From the NCBI GenBank assembly GCA_021805805.1, contig JAJZEB010000001.1:32000-95999 (forward strand): 64,000 nucleotides of DNA. Direction: 5' to 3'. Of this stretch, positions 44,134-54,666 are shown piece after piece (position 1 is the first letter of the stretch; every line of letters begins with the position of its first letter). Under the pieces are notes generated by a model. The model ran no database searches and had not been told where the DNA came from. It worked only from the letters and a program-made list of their open reading frames with translations. Both the position numbers and the translations under genes were made by a program. Source of the stretch: Pseudomonadota bacterium (GTDB taxonomy: Bacteria > Pseudomonadota > Gammaproteobacteria > Burkholderiales > Burkholderiaceae_C).

Positions 44134-45981
44134 ATGCCAGCCTACCGTTCCAAGACTTCCACCGCCGGACGCAACATGGCCGGCGCCCGCTCGCTGTGGC
44201 GCGCCACCGGCATGAAGGACGAAGACTTCAGCAAGCCGATCATCGCGGTGGCGAATTCGTTCACCCAGTTCGTTCCGGGCCACGTGCACCTGAAGGACCT
44301 GGGCCAGCTGGTCGCGCGCGAAATCGAGGCTGCCGGAGGCGTGGCCAAGGAATTCAACACCATCGCCATCGACGACGGCATCGCGATGGGCCACGACGGC
44401 ATGCTGTATTCGCTTCCCAGCCGCGACATCATCGCCGACTCGGTCGAGTACATGGTCAACGCCCACTGCGCCGACGCGCTGGTGTGCATTTCCAATTGCG
44501 ACAAGATCACCCCGGGGATGCTGATGGCCGCGATGCGGCTGAACATCCCGGTGGTGTTCGTCTCCGGCGGCCCGATGGAGGCCGGCAAGACCCGACTGGC
44601 AGGTTCGGTCGAGATCCGCAAGCTCGACCTGATCGACGCCATGGTGATGGCCGCCGACCCGAAGGTGTCGGACGCCGACGTGGCCGAGATCGAGCGCTCG
44701 GCGTGCCCGACCTGCGGTTCGTGCTCGGGCATGTTCACGGCCAACTCGATGAACTGCCTGGCCGAGGCGCTGGGCCTGGCGCTGCCGGGCAACGGCACCG
44801 TGGTCGCCACCCACGCCGACCGCGAACAGCTGTTCAAGCGCGCCGGACGGCTGATCGTCGAACTGGCACGGCGCTATTACGACGGCGGCGACGCGCGGGT
44901 GCTGCCGCGCGCGGTCGGCATCAAGGCGTTCGAGAACGCGATGGCGCTGGACATCGCCATGGGCGGTTCGACCAACACCATCCTGCACCTGCTGGCCATC
45001 GCGCAGGAAGCCGGAATCGACTTCACGATGGCCGACATCGACCGCCTGTCGCGCAGCGTGCCGCAGCTGTGCAAGGTGGCGCCGAACACCAACAAGTACC
45101 ACATCGAGGACGTGCACCGCGCCGGCGGCATCATGGCCATCCTCGGCGAGCTCGAGCGCGCCGGCAAGCTGCACACCGACGTGCCCACGGTGCATGCGCC
45201 GAGCATGGGCGAGGCGCTGCAGCGCTGGGACATCGCGCGCCAGCCCGACGAGGCGGTGCAGACCTTCTACCGCGCCGGCCCGGCCGGAATCCCGACCCAG
45301 GTCGCGTTCAGCCAGGACACGCGCTGGCCGAGCCTGGACACCGACCGCGCGCAGGGCTGCATCCGCGCGCTTGAGCACGCTTATTCGCGTGAAGGCGGCC
45401 TCGCCGTGCTGCGCGGCAACATCGCGCTCGACGGCTGCGTCGTGAAGACCGCCGGGGTCGACGACGCGCTGCTGGTGTTCGAGGGCCCGGCGCACGTGGT
45501 CGAGAGCCAGGACGAGGCGGTCGAGCACATCCTGGCCGACGCGGTCAAGGCCGGCGACGTCGTCGTCGTGCGCTACGAAGGCCCGAAGGGCGGCCCCGGC
45601 ATGCAGGAAATGCTCTACCCGACCAGCTACATCAAGTCCAAGGGCCTGGGCAAGGCCTGCGCGCTGCTGACCGACGGGCGCTTTTCCGGCGGCACCTCGG
45701 GGCTGTCGATCGGCCACTGCTCGCCGGAGGCCGCCGCCGGCGGCGCCATCGGCCTGGTGCGCAACGGCGACCGCATCCGCATCGACATCCCGAACCGGCG
45801 CATCGACGTGCTGCTCGACGACGCCGAACTCGCGCGTCGCCGCGCCGAGCAGGACGCGCTGGGCTGGAAGCCGGCCAGGCCGCGCGCGCGCCGCGTCTCG
45901 GCCGCGCTGAAAGCCTATGCCAAGCTCGCCACCAGCGCCGACCGCGGCGCGGTGCGCGATCTGGCGCAGCTCGACGAGTGA
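44134..45981 (+). CDS. ilvD: Dihydroxy-acid dehydratase
   Basis: A 615-aa IlvD, close to the 616 aa of E. coli. Visible: [19 protein letters not shown], the iron-sulfur cysteines in [12 protein letters not shown] and [19 protein letters not shown], and [20 protein letters not shown]. It dehydrates dihydroxy acids in valine, leucine and isoleucine synthesis. The ATG at 44134 matches the family start; the open frame continues upstream without support. Confidence 0.96.
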   Translation: MPAYRSKTSTAGRNMAGARSLWRATGMKDEDFSKPIIAVANSFTQFVPGHVHLKDLGQLVAREIEAAGGVAKEFNTIAIDDGIAMGHDGMLYSLPSRDIIADSVEYMVNAHCADALVCISNCDKITPGMLMAAMRLNIPVVFVSGGPMEAGKTRLAGSVEIRKLDLIDAMVMAADPKVSDADVAEIERSACPTCGSCSGMFTANSMNCLAEALGLALPGNGTVVATHADREQLFKRAGRLIVELARRYYDGGDARVLPRAVGIKAFENAMALDIAMGGSTNTILHLLAIAQEAGIDFTMADIDRLSRSVPQLCKVAPNTNKYHIEDVHRAGGIMAILGELERAGKLHTDVPTVHAPSMGEALQRWDIARQPDEAVQTFYRAGPAGIPTQVAFSQDTRWPSLDTDRAQGCIRALEHAYSREGGLAVLRGNIALDGCVVKTAGVDDALLVFEGPAHVVESQDEAVEHILADAVKAGDVVVVRYEGPKGGPGMQEMLYPTSYIKSKGLGKACALLTDGRFSGGTSGLSIGHCSPEAAAGGAIGLVRNGDRIRIDIPNRRIDVLLDDAELARRRAEQDALGWKPARPRARRVSAALKAYAKLATSADRGAVRDLAQLDE

Positions 45982-46069
45982 TGCCGCGGGTCGGCGGCAC
46001 CAGACAATTTGCTACACGACGACACATTCGCTTTTTGTGACATCTTCTATGCTGCAGGTTTGCTGACCC

Positions 46070-46090
46070 ACCCGGGCGCTGCGCCCGGGT
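46070..46090 (+). promoter_or_regulatory. 9-bp GC stem-loop just upstream of the ClC gene
   Basis: acccgggcg-ctg-cgcccgggt is a perfect inverted repeat ending 10 bp before the GTG start at 46101. It follows a locally AT-rich stretch (46000-46060) that probably holds the promoter. It may end ilvD transcription or affect initiation of the ClC gene. Confidence 0.4.
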
Positions 46091-46100
46091 CCAGGCTCCT

Positions 46101-47945
46101 GTGCATTCCGACGAAACACAACGCAGCGCCCCCCGCGCCGATCCGCTGCCGATCACCCCTTCGCTGTCCGCGCTGCTTGACGCTGCGCATGTCGATTCCG
46201 CGGTCGGCCGCATGCCGCGACGCAGCGTCGCGCTGCTGCTTCCGGCGCTGGCGATCGGCGGCGTCGCCGCGCTTCTGGCGCGTGCGCTGCTGGCGCTGAT
46301 CGCGCTGATCACCCATCTCGCGTTCGAAGGCCGGATCGACTGGAGCACCGCCAACCCTGCGCACAACACCCTTGGCGCCTGGGTCGTCGGTGTTCCGGTG
46401 CTCGGCGCGCTGGTCGTCGGCATGATGGCTCGCTTCGGATCGCCCGCGATCCGCGGCCACGGCATCCCCGAGGCGATCGAACAGATCCTGACCAACCGCA
46501 GCCGCATTCCGGCGCGGGTGTTGTGGCTCAAGCCGCTGTCGGCGGCGGTGTCGATCGGCACCGGCGGCCCGTTCGGCGCCGAAGGACCGATCATCGCCAC
46601 CGGCGGCGCGCTGGGCTCGGTGCTCGGCCAGCGCATCCGAATCACCGCCGACGAGCGCAAGACACTGCTGGCTGCCGGCGCCGCAGCCGGCATGACCGCG
46701 ACCTTCGGAACCCCGCTGGCCGCCGTGCTGCTGGCGATCGAACTGCTGCTGTTCGAATTCCGCGCCGACTCGTTGCTTGCGGTGCTGGTGGCCTGCGTCA
46801 CGGCGGCGACGGTGCGCGCCGGCTTCGTCGGCTTCGCGCCGTTCTTCCCGATGCCCGCGCTGGCCTGGCCGCACCTCGGTGCGCTGCTCGCGTGCATACC
46901 GCTGGGCGCCGTGGTCGGCGTGGCCGCGGTGGTTGCAACACGCGTGGTCTACGCCATCGAGGACGCTTTCGAGCGGCTTGCGCTGCACTGGATGTGGTGG
47001 CCTGCGATCGGCGCGATCGGTGTCGGGCTGATCGGCTGGTGGCAGCCGCGCACGCTCGGGGTCGGCTACGGCAACATCACCGACGCGCTGGCAGGTCGTG
47101 CGCTGCTCGGCGCGCTATGGTTGCTCGGCACGGCCAAGTTCATGTCGTGGAGCATCGCGCTGGGCAGCGGCACCTCGGGCGGCACGCTGGCGCCGCTGAT
47201 GACGGTCGGCGCCTGTCTGGGCGCGGCACTGGGGCACGCAGCCGCCACGCTTTGGCCGCAACTCGGGCTCAACCCCGGGCTGGCCGCGCTGGTCGGCATG
47301 GCGGCGATGTTCGCCGGCGCCTCGCGTGCGCTGTTCATGTCGGTGGTGTTCGCGCTCGAGACCACCTGGCAGATGCCGGGTCTGCTGCCGCTTCTCGCCG
47401 GCTGCGGCAGCGCGTACCTGGTGTCGTGCCTGGCAATGCGCCAGACGATCATGACCGAGAAGATCGCGCGCCGCGGCGTGCGCGTTCCCGACGCCTACCG
47501 AGCCGATCCGCTGGCACAGGCACGCGTGGCCGATTACGCCAGCGCCCGACCGGTCGCGCTGGGCGCCGGCGACACCGTGGAGCACATCCGCGGCTGGCTC
47601 GACAGCGATCCTGCGGCCAGCACGCACCAGGGCTACCCGGTGCTCGGCGACGATGGTCACCTGCTCGGCGTGCTGACGCGCAAGGACCTGTTCCGGCGCG
47701 ACGCCGACCCGCGTCAGCCGCTGCGCGCGCTGCTGCACCGACCACCGCTGTACGTGCTGGCCGACGACTGGCTCGAGGAGGCGCGGCGCAAGATGGCCTC
47801 AGGCGACGTCGGCCGCCTGCCGGTGCTCGCCGCCGACGGGTCGGGCAGGCTGGTCGGCATGCTCACGCGCAGCGACCTGCTCAGGGCCTACCGCGACCGC
47901 CTGCGCGAGCGCTACGAGACCGAAGACGCGTCCTCGTCCGCGTAG
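46101..47945 (+). CDS. ClC-type chloride channel/transporter with CBS domains
   Basis: A 614-aa protein: a ClC membrane core (residues ~40-450) with selectivity motifs GHGIPE, GPFGAEGP (gating Glu present) and GTSGGTLAP. A C-terminal pair of CBS domains follows (~480-600: HQGYPVLGDDGHLLGVLTRKD, GRLPVLAADGSGRLVGMLTRSD). It probably exchanges Cl- and H+ and is tuned by nucleotides. The start is a GTG with a weak ribosome-binding site; MPRRSV at 46213 would be a short alternative. Confidence 0.88.
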   Translation: MHSDETQRSAPRADPLPITPSLSALLDAAHVDSAVGRMPRRSVALLLPALAIGGVAALLARALLALIALITHLAFEGRIDWSTANPAHNTLGAWVVGVPVLGALVVGMMARFGSPAIRGHGIPEAIEQILTNRSRIPARVLWLKPLSAAVSIGTGGPFGAEGPIIATGGALGSVLGQRIRITADERKTLLAAGAAAGMTATFGTPLAAVLLAIELLLFEFRADSLLAVLVACVTAATVRAGFVGFAPFFPMPALAWPHLGALLACIPLGAVVGVAAVVATRVVYAIEDAFERLALHWMWWPAIGAIGVGLIGWWQPRTLGVGYGNITDALAGRALLGALWLLGTAKFMSWSIALGSGTSGGTLAPLMTVGACLGAALGHAAATLWPQLGLNPGLAALVGMAAMFAGASRALFMSVVFALETTWQMPGLLPLLAGCGSAYLVSCLAMRQTIMTEKIARRGVRVPDAYRADPLAQARVADYASARPVALGAGDTVEHIRGWLDSDPAASTHQGYPVLGDDGHLLGVLTRKDLFRRDADPRQPLRALLHRPPLYVLADDWLEEARRKMASGDVGRLPVLAADGSGRLVGMLTRSDLLRAYRDRLRERYETEDASSSA

Positions 47946-47954
47946 CGCCACCGC

Positions 47955-48557
47955 TCAGCCGAACAGACGCTGCGCGATCGACGCCACGTGCTGCCCCTGG
48001 TAGCGCGCGATCGCCAGCTCGTTGGCGCTGGGCATGCGGCTGCCGTCGCCCTTGCTCATGGTGCTGGCACCGTACGGTGAACCGCCGGTGATCTCGTCCA
48101 TGTTCGTCAGCTGGGCACAGGCGTACGGCACGCCGACGACGATCATGCCCTGGTGGAACAAGGTGGTGTGGAACGAGGTGATCGTCGTTTCCTGGCCGCC
48201 ATGCTGCGTGCCGGTGCTGACGAACACGCTGCCGATCTTTCCGACCAGCTTGCCCTGCTGCCACAGGCCACCGGTCTGATCGAGGAAATTGCGCATCTGC
48301 CCGCACATATTGCCGAAGCGCGTCGGCGTGCCGAAGATCACCGCGTCGTAGTCGCCAAGCTCGCCGGGGCTGGCCAACGGAGCAGCCTGGTCGGTCTTGG
48401 CGTGGATCGCCGCCAGCGTCTCGGCAGGCATGGTCTCCGGCACCCGCTTGACGCTGACCTGAACGCCGGCCACCGCGCGCGCGCCGTCGGCGACCTCGTT
48501 CGCCATGCGTTCGACGTGCCCCCACGTGCTGTAGTAGAGAACCAGAACTTTGGCCAT
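47955..48557 (-). CDS. wrbA: NAD(P)H:quinone oxidoreductase, WrbA family
   Basis: A 200-aa flavodoxin-like protein with [48 protein letters not shown] and [13 protein letters not shown], all typical of WrbA. It reduces quinones by two electrons, limiting redox cycling. A strong ribosome-binding site (gaggagg) precedes the ATG at 48557; the open frame upstream is rejected. Confidence 0.94.
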   Translation of the reverse strand: MAKVLVLYYSTWGHVERMANEVADGARAVAGVQVSVKRVPETMPAETLAAIHAKTDQAAPLASPGELGDYDAVIFGTPTRFGNMCGQMRNFLDQTGGLWQQGKLVGKIGSVFVSTGTQHGGQETTITSFHTTLFHQGMIVVGVPYACAQLTNMDEITGGSPYGASTMSKGDGSRMPSANELAIARYQGQHVASIAQRLFG

Positions 48558-48747
48558 CGCTTCCTCCTCGCTTTCGCTTTTGTCGGTTGAAAAGGTGCCG
48601 TCGATCATAGCCGTGCCAGCATCAACGCGCTGGCCGCTGCATCCCCCTGCAATGCGGTTTGAGATGCCAAGCGCGCACTGCGATACTGAGGCCGATTCGG
48701 CCGCAATTTCTTGAAAATCGGATCGAAGCAGCCAACCGGAGACGAAG

Positions 48748-49554
48748 ATGCGAACATGGGTCTTTGCCGCAAGCGCGCTGCTTGCGCTCGGCGTCGCAGC
48801 GCCTGCCCGCGCGCTGAACCTCGGCAATCTGCAGGCCCAGCTCGGCCAGGTCCTCGGCGGCGCACAGGCGCCGACGGCGGGGTCATCGGCGGGCTCCGGC
48901 GCTGCGCCGTCGTCGCCGGAGCCGGCCGCGGTGGCCGCGCTCAGCAACACCGAGGTCGGCCAGGGCCTGAAGGCCGCGCTCAGCCGCGGCGCCGACATCG
49001 CGGTGCACGAACTCGGCCGCGCCAACGGCTTCTACGGCAACGCGCGCTGGCGAATCCCGCTGCCGCCGGCGCTGCAGCGGGTCGAGGGGCTGATGCGCGC
49101 TGCGGGACTCGGCGGCCAGGTCGACGCGCTCGATCTGGCGATCAACCGCGCTGCCGAGGCCGCGGTGCCGCAAGCCCGCTCGCTGCTGCTCGACGCGGTC
49201 CGCAGCATGACCCTGCAGGATGCAAAGAACATCCTGACCGGGGGCAACGAGGCGGCCACCGCGTATTTCCGCAGCAAGACCGAAGCACCGCTGAGGCGCC
49301 GATTCCTGCCGATCGTGACCCGCGCCACGGCACGCGTCGGTCTGGCGCAAAGCTACGACCGGCTGGCCGGACAGGCGGCGCAGTTCGGGCTGGTGCACGG
49401 CGACCAGGCCAGCATCGAGCAATACGTCACGCAACAGGCGCTCGACCGCCTGTACCAGGCCATCGGCGAGCAGGAGAAAGCCATCCGTGCCGACCCGCTG
49501 GGTACCGGCAGCAGACTGCTGGGCAAGGTGTTCGGCGCCGCGCTCGGACACTGA
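48748..49554 (+). CDS. DUF4197 family exported protein
   Basis: A 268-aa protein with a signal peptide ([22 protein letters not shown]) and the DUF4197 body: [45 protein letters not shown] and [18 protein letters not shown]. The family is periplasmic or membrane-associated with unknown function. The ATG has cggaga upstream. Confidence 0.9.
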   Translation: MRTWVFAASALLALGVAAPARALNLGNLQAQLGQVLGGAQAPTAGSSAGSGAAPSSPEPAAVAALSNTEVGQGLKAALSRGADIAVHELGRANGFYGNARWRIPLPPALQRVEGLMRAAGLGGQVDALDLAINRAAEAAVPQARSLLLDAVRSMTLQDAKNILTGGNEAATAYFRSKTEAPLRRRFLPIVTRATARVGLAQSYDRLAGQAAQFGLVHGDQASIEQYVTQQALDRLYQAIGEQEKAIRADPLGTGSRLLGKVFGAALGH

Positions 49555-49589
49555 CGCGGCGCGCGCGTGAGTCCGCCGTGCTGCGGCGG

Positions 49590-49741
49590 CGGAAAAAACG
49601 CATACCTGTTTGCAGGCCGTTCCGGCGCTGCTAAACCCCGCGCGCGACCCTTGCTGCGGTGCAGCCAAAGTAGCTAAATGCACTGACGGCGTTCGGCCTT
49701 TCGCCGAACGGCCGTCCCTGTTTAGCTTCAAGGAGTGCATC
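49590..49741 (+). promoter_or_regulatory. Structured leader of the fimbrial operon
   Basis: The leader contains a gtgca/tgcac stem (49659-49663 with 49679-49683). A long hairpin follows at 49685-49716 (gacggc gttcggc / gccgaac g gccgtc), then ccctgttt. It resembles an attenuator or terminator placed before the aaggag ribosome-binding site at 49730. No known riboswitch consensus was matched. Confidence 0.45.
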
Positions 49742-50293
49742 ATGGAAACGTTCAACGTGCGGATTCTTCAGGTCATCGCAATGACGGTACTGATCGTGGG
49801 CGTCTGGGCGCCTCGCGACGCCTACGCCAGCGACGGCACCATCACCATCAACGGTCAGATCACCGCCAACACCTGTACGGTCAATGCAGGAACTCCGGAT
49901 CTGGCAGTGACCCTGCCGACGGTCTCCACTTCGGCGCTTCCGGCCGGGGCCGTCGCCGGGGCGACCTCGGTGACGATGAACTACAGCGCGTGCAGCTCGA
50001 CGCCGACCACCGCGACCGTGTACTTCGAGGCCAGCGCCAACATCGATCCGGCGACCGGCTGCCTGAAGAACACGGTGGCGACGGGCGGGAGCAACGTCGA
50101 GGTCTGCTTCCTCAACAGCGACGGCACTGCGATCAACATGAGCAAGCCGACGACGAGCCAGGGCGTCGAGGGCGCGGCGCTGGCCAGCGGGTCCGGGACG
50201 AACACCTTCCTGGTGGAGTACTCGGCGCATACCGCAGCAGCCACGGCCGGCGCCTACACGTCGTTGGTCACGTACTCGGTCGTCTATCAATAA
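49742..50293 (+). CDS. Major fimbrial subunit (type 1 FimA family)
   Basis: A 183-aa pilin with a signal peptide ending DAYASDG. The mature pilin domain has the paired cysteines (ITANTCTV, NYSACSS), the strand VTLPTVSTSALPAG, and the C-terminal beta-zipper YTSLVTYSVVYQ with penultimate Tyr-Gln-type ending. It is assembled by the chaperone and usher encoded immediately downstream. Confidence 0.88.
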   Translation: METFNVRILQVIAMTVLIVGVWAPRDAYASDGTITINGQITANTCTVNAGTPDLAVTLPTVSTSALPAGAVAGATSVTMNYSACSSTPTTATVYFEASANIDPATGCLKNTVATGGSNVEVCFLNSDGTAINMSKPTTSQGVEGAALASGSGTNTFLVEYSAHTAAATAGAYTSLVTYSVVYQ

Positions 50294-50310
50294 GCGCCGC
50301 GGGCCCGGCA

Positions 50311-51084
50311 ATGCGTCAAACGCAGCGCAACGGCAATACCGCATGGTCGCGCACGCCGTTGCGCTGTCTGCTCGCGGCCTGCGCGCTGGCCTCGCCGGCG
50401 TGGTCGCCGGCGCGAGCCGCGCTGGTGCTGAGCGACACCCGGCTGGTCTACCATGCCGCGGCGCACGAGGCCTGGATCGGGGTGCTCAACGTCGGCAAGA
50501 AGCCGGCGCTGATGCAGGTCTGGATCGACGCCGGCAACGCGTCGGCCAAACCGCAGGACACCAAGGTCCCATTCGTCGTCACGCCGCCGATGGCGCGCAT
50601 CGACCCGGGACAGCGACAAACCATCAGCGTGGTATTCACCGGAGCAAAGCTCGCCTCGGACCGCGAGAGCCTGTATTGGCTCAATGTTCTCGACATTCCG
50701 CCCGAGCCGCACCTGAGGCCCGGAACGAACTACATCCAGTTCGCGGTTCGCACGCGCATCAAACTGCTGTACCGACCCGTGTCGCTGCACGCAGACCCCG
50801 GGCAGGCCATGGCCTCGCTGCACTGGAGCGAACGCTGCAAGGCCGGGAAATGCTCCCTGCGGGTGCGCAACCCGAGCCCGTACTACATCGCGATCGTCGA
50901 TCTGCGCGGCGGAGCGCGAAGCCAGCGCACGGCGTTGCAGGGAACCGCGCCGCCGTTCGGGTCGATGCAGTGGCCCCTGCACCGAACCTGGGCCCGGGCT
51001 CCGGTGCGCACAGTCTCGTACGGTGTGCTCAACGATGACGGAGCGATGATCAGCGCCCACGCGAGCGTCGCACGCACACCGTGA
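50311..51084 (+). CDS. Periplasmic fimbrial chaperone
   Basis: A 257-aa PapD-like chaperone: a signal peptide, then ALVLSDTRLVYHAAAHEAWIGV, VVTPPMARIDPGQRQTISVVF and LYWLNVLDIPPEP, which include the subunit-binding and FGL-type regions. The second domain is shorter and carries CKAGKCSLRVRNPSPYYI. It follows the pilin gene by 17 bp and precedes the usher gene by 3 bp. Confidence 0.92.
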   Translation: MRQTQRNGNTAWSRTPLRCLLAACALASPAWSPARAALVLSDTRLVYHAAAHEAWIGVLNVGKKPALMQVWIDAGNASAKPQDTKVPFVVTPPMARIDPGQRQTISVVFTGAKLASDRESLYWLNVLDIPPEPHLRPGTNYIQFAVRTRIKLLYRPVSLHADPGQAMASLHWSERCKAGKCSLRVRNPSPYYIAIVDLRGGARSQRTALQGTAPPFGSMQWPLHRTWARAPVRTVSYGVLNDDGAMISAHASVARTP

Positions 51085-51087
51085 CGC

Positions 51088-53622
51088 GTGGGCCGGCACA
51101 CGGCTGTGCGCGTGTCGCACCGACGCTGGGCCCCGGCCTGTGCGCTGGCGCTCGCCGCGACCTGCGCCGCACGCGCCGCCGACGTACGCTTCGACCCCCG
51201 CCTGGTGTTCGGCGGCCCCGCGCAGGCGCGCGATATCACGTCGTTCGACCATGGCAGCCCGGTCGCCTCCGGAATCTACCGCAGTGAGATTTTCCTCAAC
51301 GGGCGCTATCTGCTCACGCGCAGCGTCGCGGTGCACGCCGCGCGCGGCCGCGCTGCGGCCCACGTCTGCCTCGATCGCGCCGTGGTGCGCGCGCTGGAAC
51401 TCGATCGGCGCCGGCTGTCGCACCAGGCGCGACGCTGGCTGGCCGGTCAAGGCACCGAGCGCTGCCTGCGGCCGGCCGCGATCGCTGCGTCGCTTTCGGC
51501 GCGCTTCGATCTGTCGCGGCTGCGCGTGGACATCCACGCGGCGTCGATCCTGCTGCAGCAGCATCCGCGCGGATGGGTTTCGCCTCGCTCATGGAGCAAC
51601 GGCATCGTGGCCGGGCGAATGAACTACGAGTTCGACGCCACCCGCAGTTCGGTCGGCGGACAGGCCAGCCAGGCATTCCTCGGCCTGGCCGCCGGCGTCA
51701 ACGTCGGCGCGTGGCAGTTGCGCCATCGCGGCGCCTTGCACAGCGGCGCGGCGCAGGGCCTGCAGTACACAAGCACCCAGACCTTCGTGCGCCACGACAT
51801 CGCCGCGCTGGGCGGATACGTGCTGCTGGGCCAGGGGCAAAGCGATGGCGAGTTGCTCGACAGCTTCGGCTTCGAAGGCGTGCTGCTGGCCAGCGAGCGC
51901 CGCATGCTGCCCGCGTCGCGGCAGGGCTACGCGCCGACGATCCGCGGCTATGCCGACGCGGCGGCAACGGTTCGCGTGACGCAGAACGGCAATCTGCTGA
52001 CCCAGCGCTCGGTTCCGGCCGGGCCGTTCGCGATCGACGACCTCTATCCGCCCGCATCGGGAAGCGCGCTGCAGGTCACGGTGACCGATGCGTCCGGGCA
52101 CGTCACCCGCTTCAGCGTGCCGGTCTCGTCGGTGCCTCAGCTGCAGCGCCGCGGCCAGGCGCGCTACCAGCTGCTGCTCGGTCGCACCCACGTGGCTGCG
52201 TCGCCGGCACGCTGGCCGCTTCTGCTGGGCACGCTGCAATACGGGGTGGGCAATTTCATCACCGCCGAGATCGGCGCCATGGCGTCGCGCAGCTACCGGT
52301 CCGGTGTGCTCGGTCTGGCCGCCAACACCCGTGCCGGCGCGCTGGCGCTGGACCTCAGCGGCTCGCGTGTCGGCCTCGCGCAGGGCACGATGCTGCGCGG
52401 GCAGCGCATCCGCGCGACCTGGAACGGCGACCTGATCGCCCTGCACTGCGCAGCGACGGCGTCGCAGCAGTCGTATGGCTACGAAAATCTGCAGGACGCC
52501 GTGACGGCAGCGAGCCCCGGAGTCGGCGCGCTCGATGCGCTCGCAGCCGCGCATCTGCGCGACGACGTGCAACTGGATCTGGCGCTCGATGTCGGCGTCG
52601 ATGCGTCGCTGTTCCTGAGCACCGAGCGTGCGCGGTACTGGGAAGCGGGCGCGCCGCAGATGACCTTCCAGTTCGGCTATACGCACGGGCTGGGCCGCGC
52701 GCAGTTCACGATTTCGGCCGGACGGCAGCTCGGCACGAGCGGCGCGCCGGCGCAGAACTCGATCACCCTGAGTCTGTCGGTTCCGCTGGGTGCAAGCAGC
52801 ACGGCGCCGACAGCCGTGCTCGGCTGGCACAACGCCGGTGGCCATTCGGGCGGGCAATGGTCGCTGTCGGGGCCGCTCGGCGAATCGGGACAGCTCAGCT
52901 ACGGAGTGCAGGGCGTCGCAAGCTCGGGAGCACGCGGCCTGGGCGCCAGCGTCTCGTGGCGCACGCAGCACGGCACCGTCGGCGCGGCCGCGAGCAGCAG
53001 CCGCGGGAGCGTCGATGCGAACACGCTTTCGGTCAACGCCAACGGCGGCGTCGTCGTGTTCGACGGCGGCGCCGTTTTCACACCGTATCTGGGCGATACC
53101 ATCGCGCTGATCCAGGCCACGGGAGCGACCGGCGCGCAGATCTCCGGCGCAGGCGGCTCGACGATCGACTCCGCCGGCTACGGCGTCGCCACCTACCTGA
53201 CGCCGTACACCGCCGACACGGTGGGAATCGATCCGGCCGCCGCGCTGGCTGCGCACATCCGGCGCAGCTCGGCGCTGGTGGTGCCGCGCGCCGGGGCCAT
53301 CGTCGGCGTTCGCCTGCGCGCGCATGCCGGAAACTGGGTGCTGTTGTCGAGCGAACTGGCAGCCGGTTCACCGCTGCCGTTTGCCGCGCAGGCATTCGAC
53401 TCCAAAGGACGCTTCGTCGGCTACGTCGGCCAGGACAGCCTGGTCGACGCGTACCTGCGCCGCGACACCGACGCCGTATGGGTGCGATGGGGCCCGAACG
53501 ATGCGCGCACCTGCCGCATCGATTTCCGCCTGCCTCCGCCGCGCGCGCCCGACGTGCCGTTGGCCGTGCACGGCACGCGCTGCGCCACCGTCGCGCGCGC
53601 GGCGACGAGGAGCGCGCGATGA
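51088..53622 (+). CDS. Outer-membrane fimbrial usher
   Basis: An 844-aa usher. The N-terminal binding domain (VRFDPRLVFGGPAQARDITSFDHG) is followed by the beta barrel and middle domain (YAPTIRGYADAAATVRVTQNGN, FAIDDLYPPASGSALQVTVTDASG) and the C-terminal domains ending in a CRIDFRLP segment. It translocates chaperone-bound subunits. The start is GTG. Its stop overlaps the adhesin start (ATGA). Confidence 0.93.
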   Translation: MGRHTAVRVSHRRWAPACALALAATCAARAADVRFDPRLVFGGPAQARDITSFDHGSPVASGIYRSEIFLNGRYLLTRSVAVHAARGRAAAHVCLDRAVVRALELDRRRLSHQARRWLAGQGTERCLRPAAIAASLSARFDLSRLRVDIHAASILLQQHPRGWVSPRSWSNGIVAGRMNYEFDATRSSVGGQASQAFLGLAAGVNVGAWQLRHRGALHSGAAQGLQYTSTQTFVRHDIAALGGYVLLGQGQSDGELLDSFGFEGVLLASERRMLPASRQGYAPTIRGYADAAATVRVTQNGNLLTQRSVPAGPFAIDDLYPPASGSALQVTVTDASGHVTRFSVPVSSVPQLQRRGQARYQLLLGRTHVAASPARWPLLLGTLQYGVGNFITAEIGAMASRSYRSGVLGLAANTRAGALALDLSGSRVGLAQGTMLRGQRIRATWNGDLIALHCAATASQQSYGYENLQDAVTAASPGVGALDALAAAHLRDDVQLDLALDVGVDASLFLSTERARYWEAGAPQMTFQFGYTHGLGRAQFTISAGRQLGTSGAPAQNSITLSLSVPLGASSTAPTAVLGWHNAGGHSGGQWSLSGPLGESGQLSYGVQGVASSGARGLGASVSWRTQHGTVGAAASSSRGSVDANTLSVNANGGVVVFDGGAVFTPYLGDTIALIQATGATGAQISGAGGSTIDSAGYGVATYLTPYTADTVGIDPAAALAAHIRRSSALVVPRAGAIVGVRLRAHAGNWVLLSSELAAGSPLPFAAQAFDSKGRFVGYVGQDSLVDAYLRRDTDAVWVRWGPNDARTCRIDFRLPPPRAPDVPLAVHGTRCATVARAATRSAR

Positions 53623-54641
53623 ACGCGCGGCACGCGCCGTGGGCCGCGCTGCTGCTCGCGCTGGTGGGGCATGCAGCTTGGGCTGCGAAAGCCGTGATGA
53701 CGTGCACCACCGCAAGCTATGCTGCGCTGTCTCAGGCCCCGGCGCGCATCATCGTTCCGGCCGCGACTTCCGCTGGAGGCACGATTTGGAGCGGCTTGCT
53801 GACGCTGGACTTTTCGTGCACCAGCAACCGCCCCCAGGCGACGATCAGGCGCGCCAAGGTGCTCGGCGGCTCGACTGCGAAAGCCTTGCGGACATCGGCC
53901 GGGGCGGCTTCCGGGGTGTCGATCGTGTCCGCGGGAACTCCCTACCTCACGCTCACGGCAGCCGGTTGCGCGTTGACCGCGCTGAGCGAAAGGTCCGCCG
54001 TCTGGTCGTTCGGCCTGACCGCAACCGCCGCCGGAACCTGTGCCGGCACGCTGGCCGCGCCGGTGCAACTGCTGCGCGGCGCCGCTGCGCTGGGCAGCGA
54101 CATCGCCGCGTCGTATCCGAGCGGCGGAACGCTGCGGGACTGGATCGTGGCGCCGACCCGCTCGCGCGCGACGACGACGCCGATCGGCCTCGCAGCACCG
54201 ATCGCGCTGCTGCCGGGCGGAGGCTGCACGGTGTCGCCGACGACTTCGACGGTGGTGCTGCCGAGCCTGTCCACGTCGGCATTGAGCGCACCGGGGGTGC
54301 GCGCCGGAGCCACGCGCTTCACGCTTCCGCTGCAATCCTGTCAGGCCGTCACGGCAAGCAGCTATTCGGTCTACGCCACGTGGACCTATACGTCGGTTCC
54401 GGGTTATCCGACGGTGATGCAGAACTCGGCTGCATCGGGCGCCGCGAACGTCGGCATCGAGATCGTCGGGCCGAACGGAATCGCTGCGCCGAGCGGAAGC
54501 GCCGGGACCTCGCTGGCCGGAACCGTCGACGCCACCGGCGCGGTGGTACCGCAGGCCTACGTCGCCCAGTACGCCGCCACCGGCAAGGTCACACCAGGTC
54601 CGGTCACGGCCGTCGCCACCTTCACGCTGACCTACCAGTGA
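53619..54641 (+). CDS. Fimbrial tip adhesin with two pilin-like domains
   Basis: A 340-aa protein with a signal peptide (MNARHAPWAALLLALVGHAAWA). An N-terminal cysteine-containing domain (~25-195) resembles a spore-coat-U-type domain. A C-terminal pilin domain (~205-340) contains VLPSLSTSALSAPGVRAG and ends in TFTLTYQ, the donor-strand zipper. It probably sits at the tip. Its receptor is unknown. Confidence 0.82.
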   Translation: MNARHAPWAALLLALVGHAAWAAKAVMTCTTASYAALSQAPARIIVPAATSAGGTIWSGLLTLDFSCTSNRPQATIRRAKVLGGSTAKALRTSAGAASGVSIVSAGTPYLTLTAAGCALTALSERSAVWSFGLTATAAGTCAGTLAAPVQLLRGAAALGSDIAASYPSGGTLRDWIVAPTRSRATTTPIGLAAPIALLPGGGCTVSPTTSTVVLPSLSTSALSAPGVRAGATRFTLPLQSCQAVTASSYSVYATWTYTSVPGYPTVMQNSAASGAANVGIEIVGPNGIAAPSGSAGTSLAGTVDATGAVVPQAYVAQYAATGKVTPGPVTAVATFTLTYQ

Positions 54642-54645
54642 GATC

Positions 54646-54663
54646 GCGGCGCCCGGCCGCCGC
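54646..54663. terminator. Short stem-loop between convergent fimbrial and efflux genes
   Basis: gcggcg-cccggc-cgccgc is a perfect 6-bp stem with a 6-nt loop lying between two convergent stop codons. Possible bidirectional terminator. Confidence 0.35.
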
Positions 54664-54666
54664 AGC

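Noticed and set aside
49590..49741. Known c-di-GMP-I riboswitch
   Set aside because: The conserved GCAAAGCC-type core and tetraloop-receptor could not be located by eye; reported only as an uncharacterised leader.
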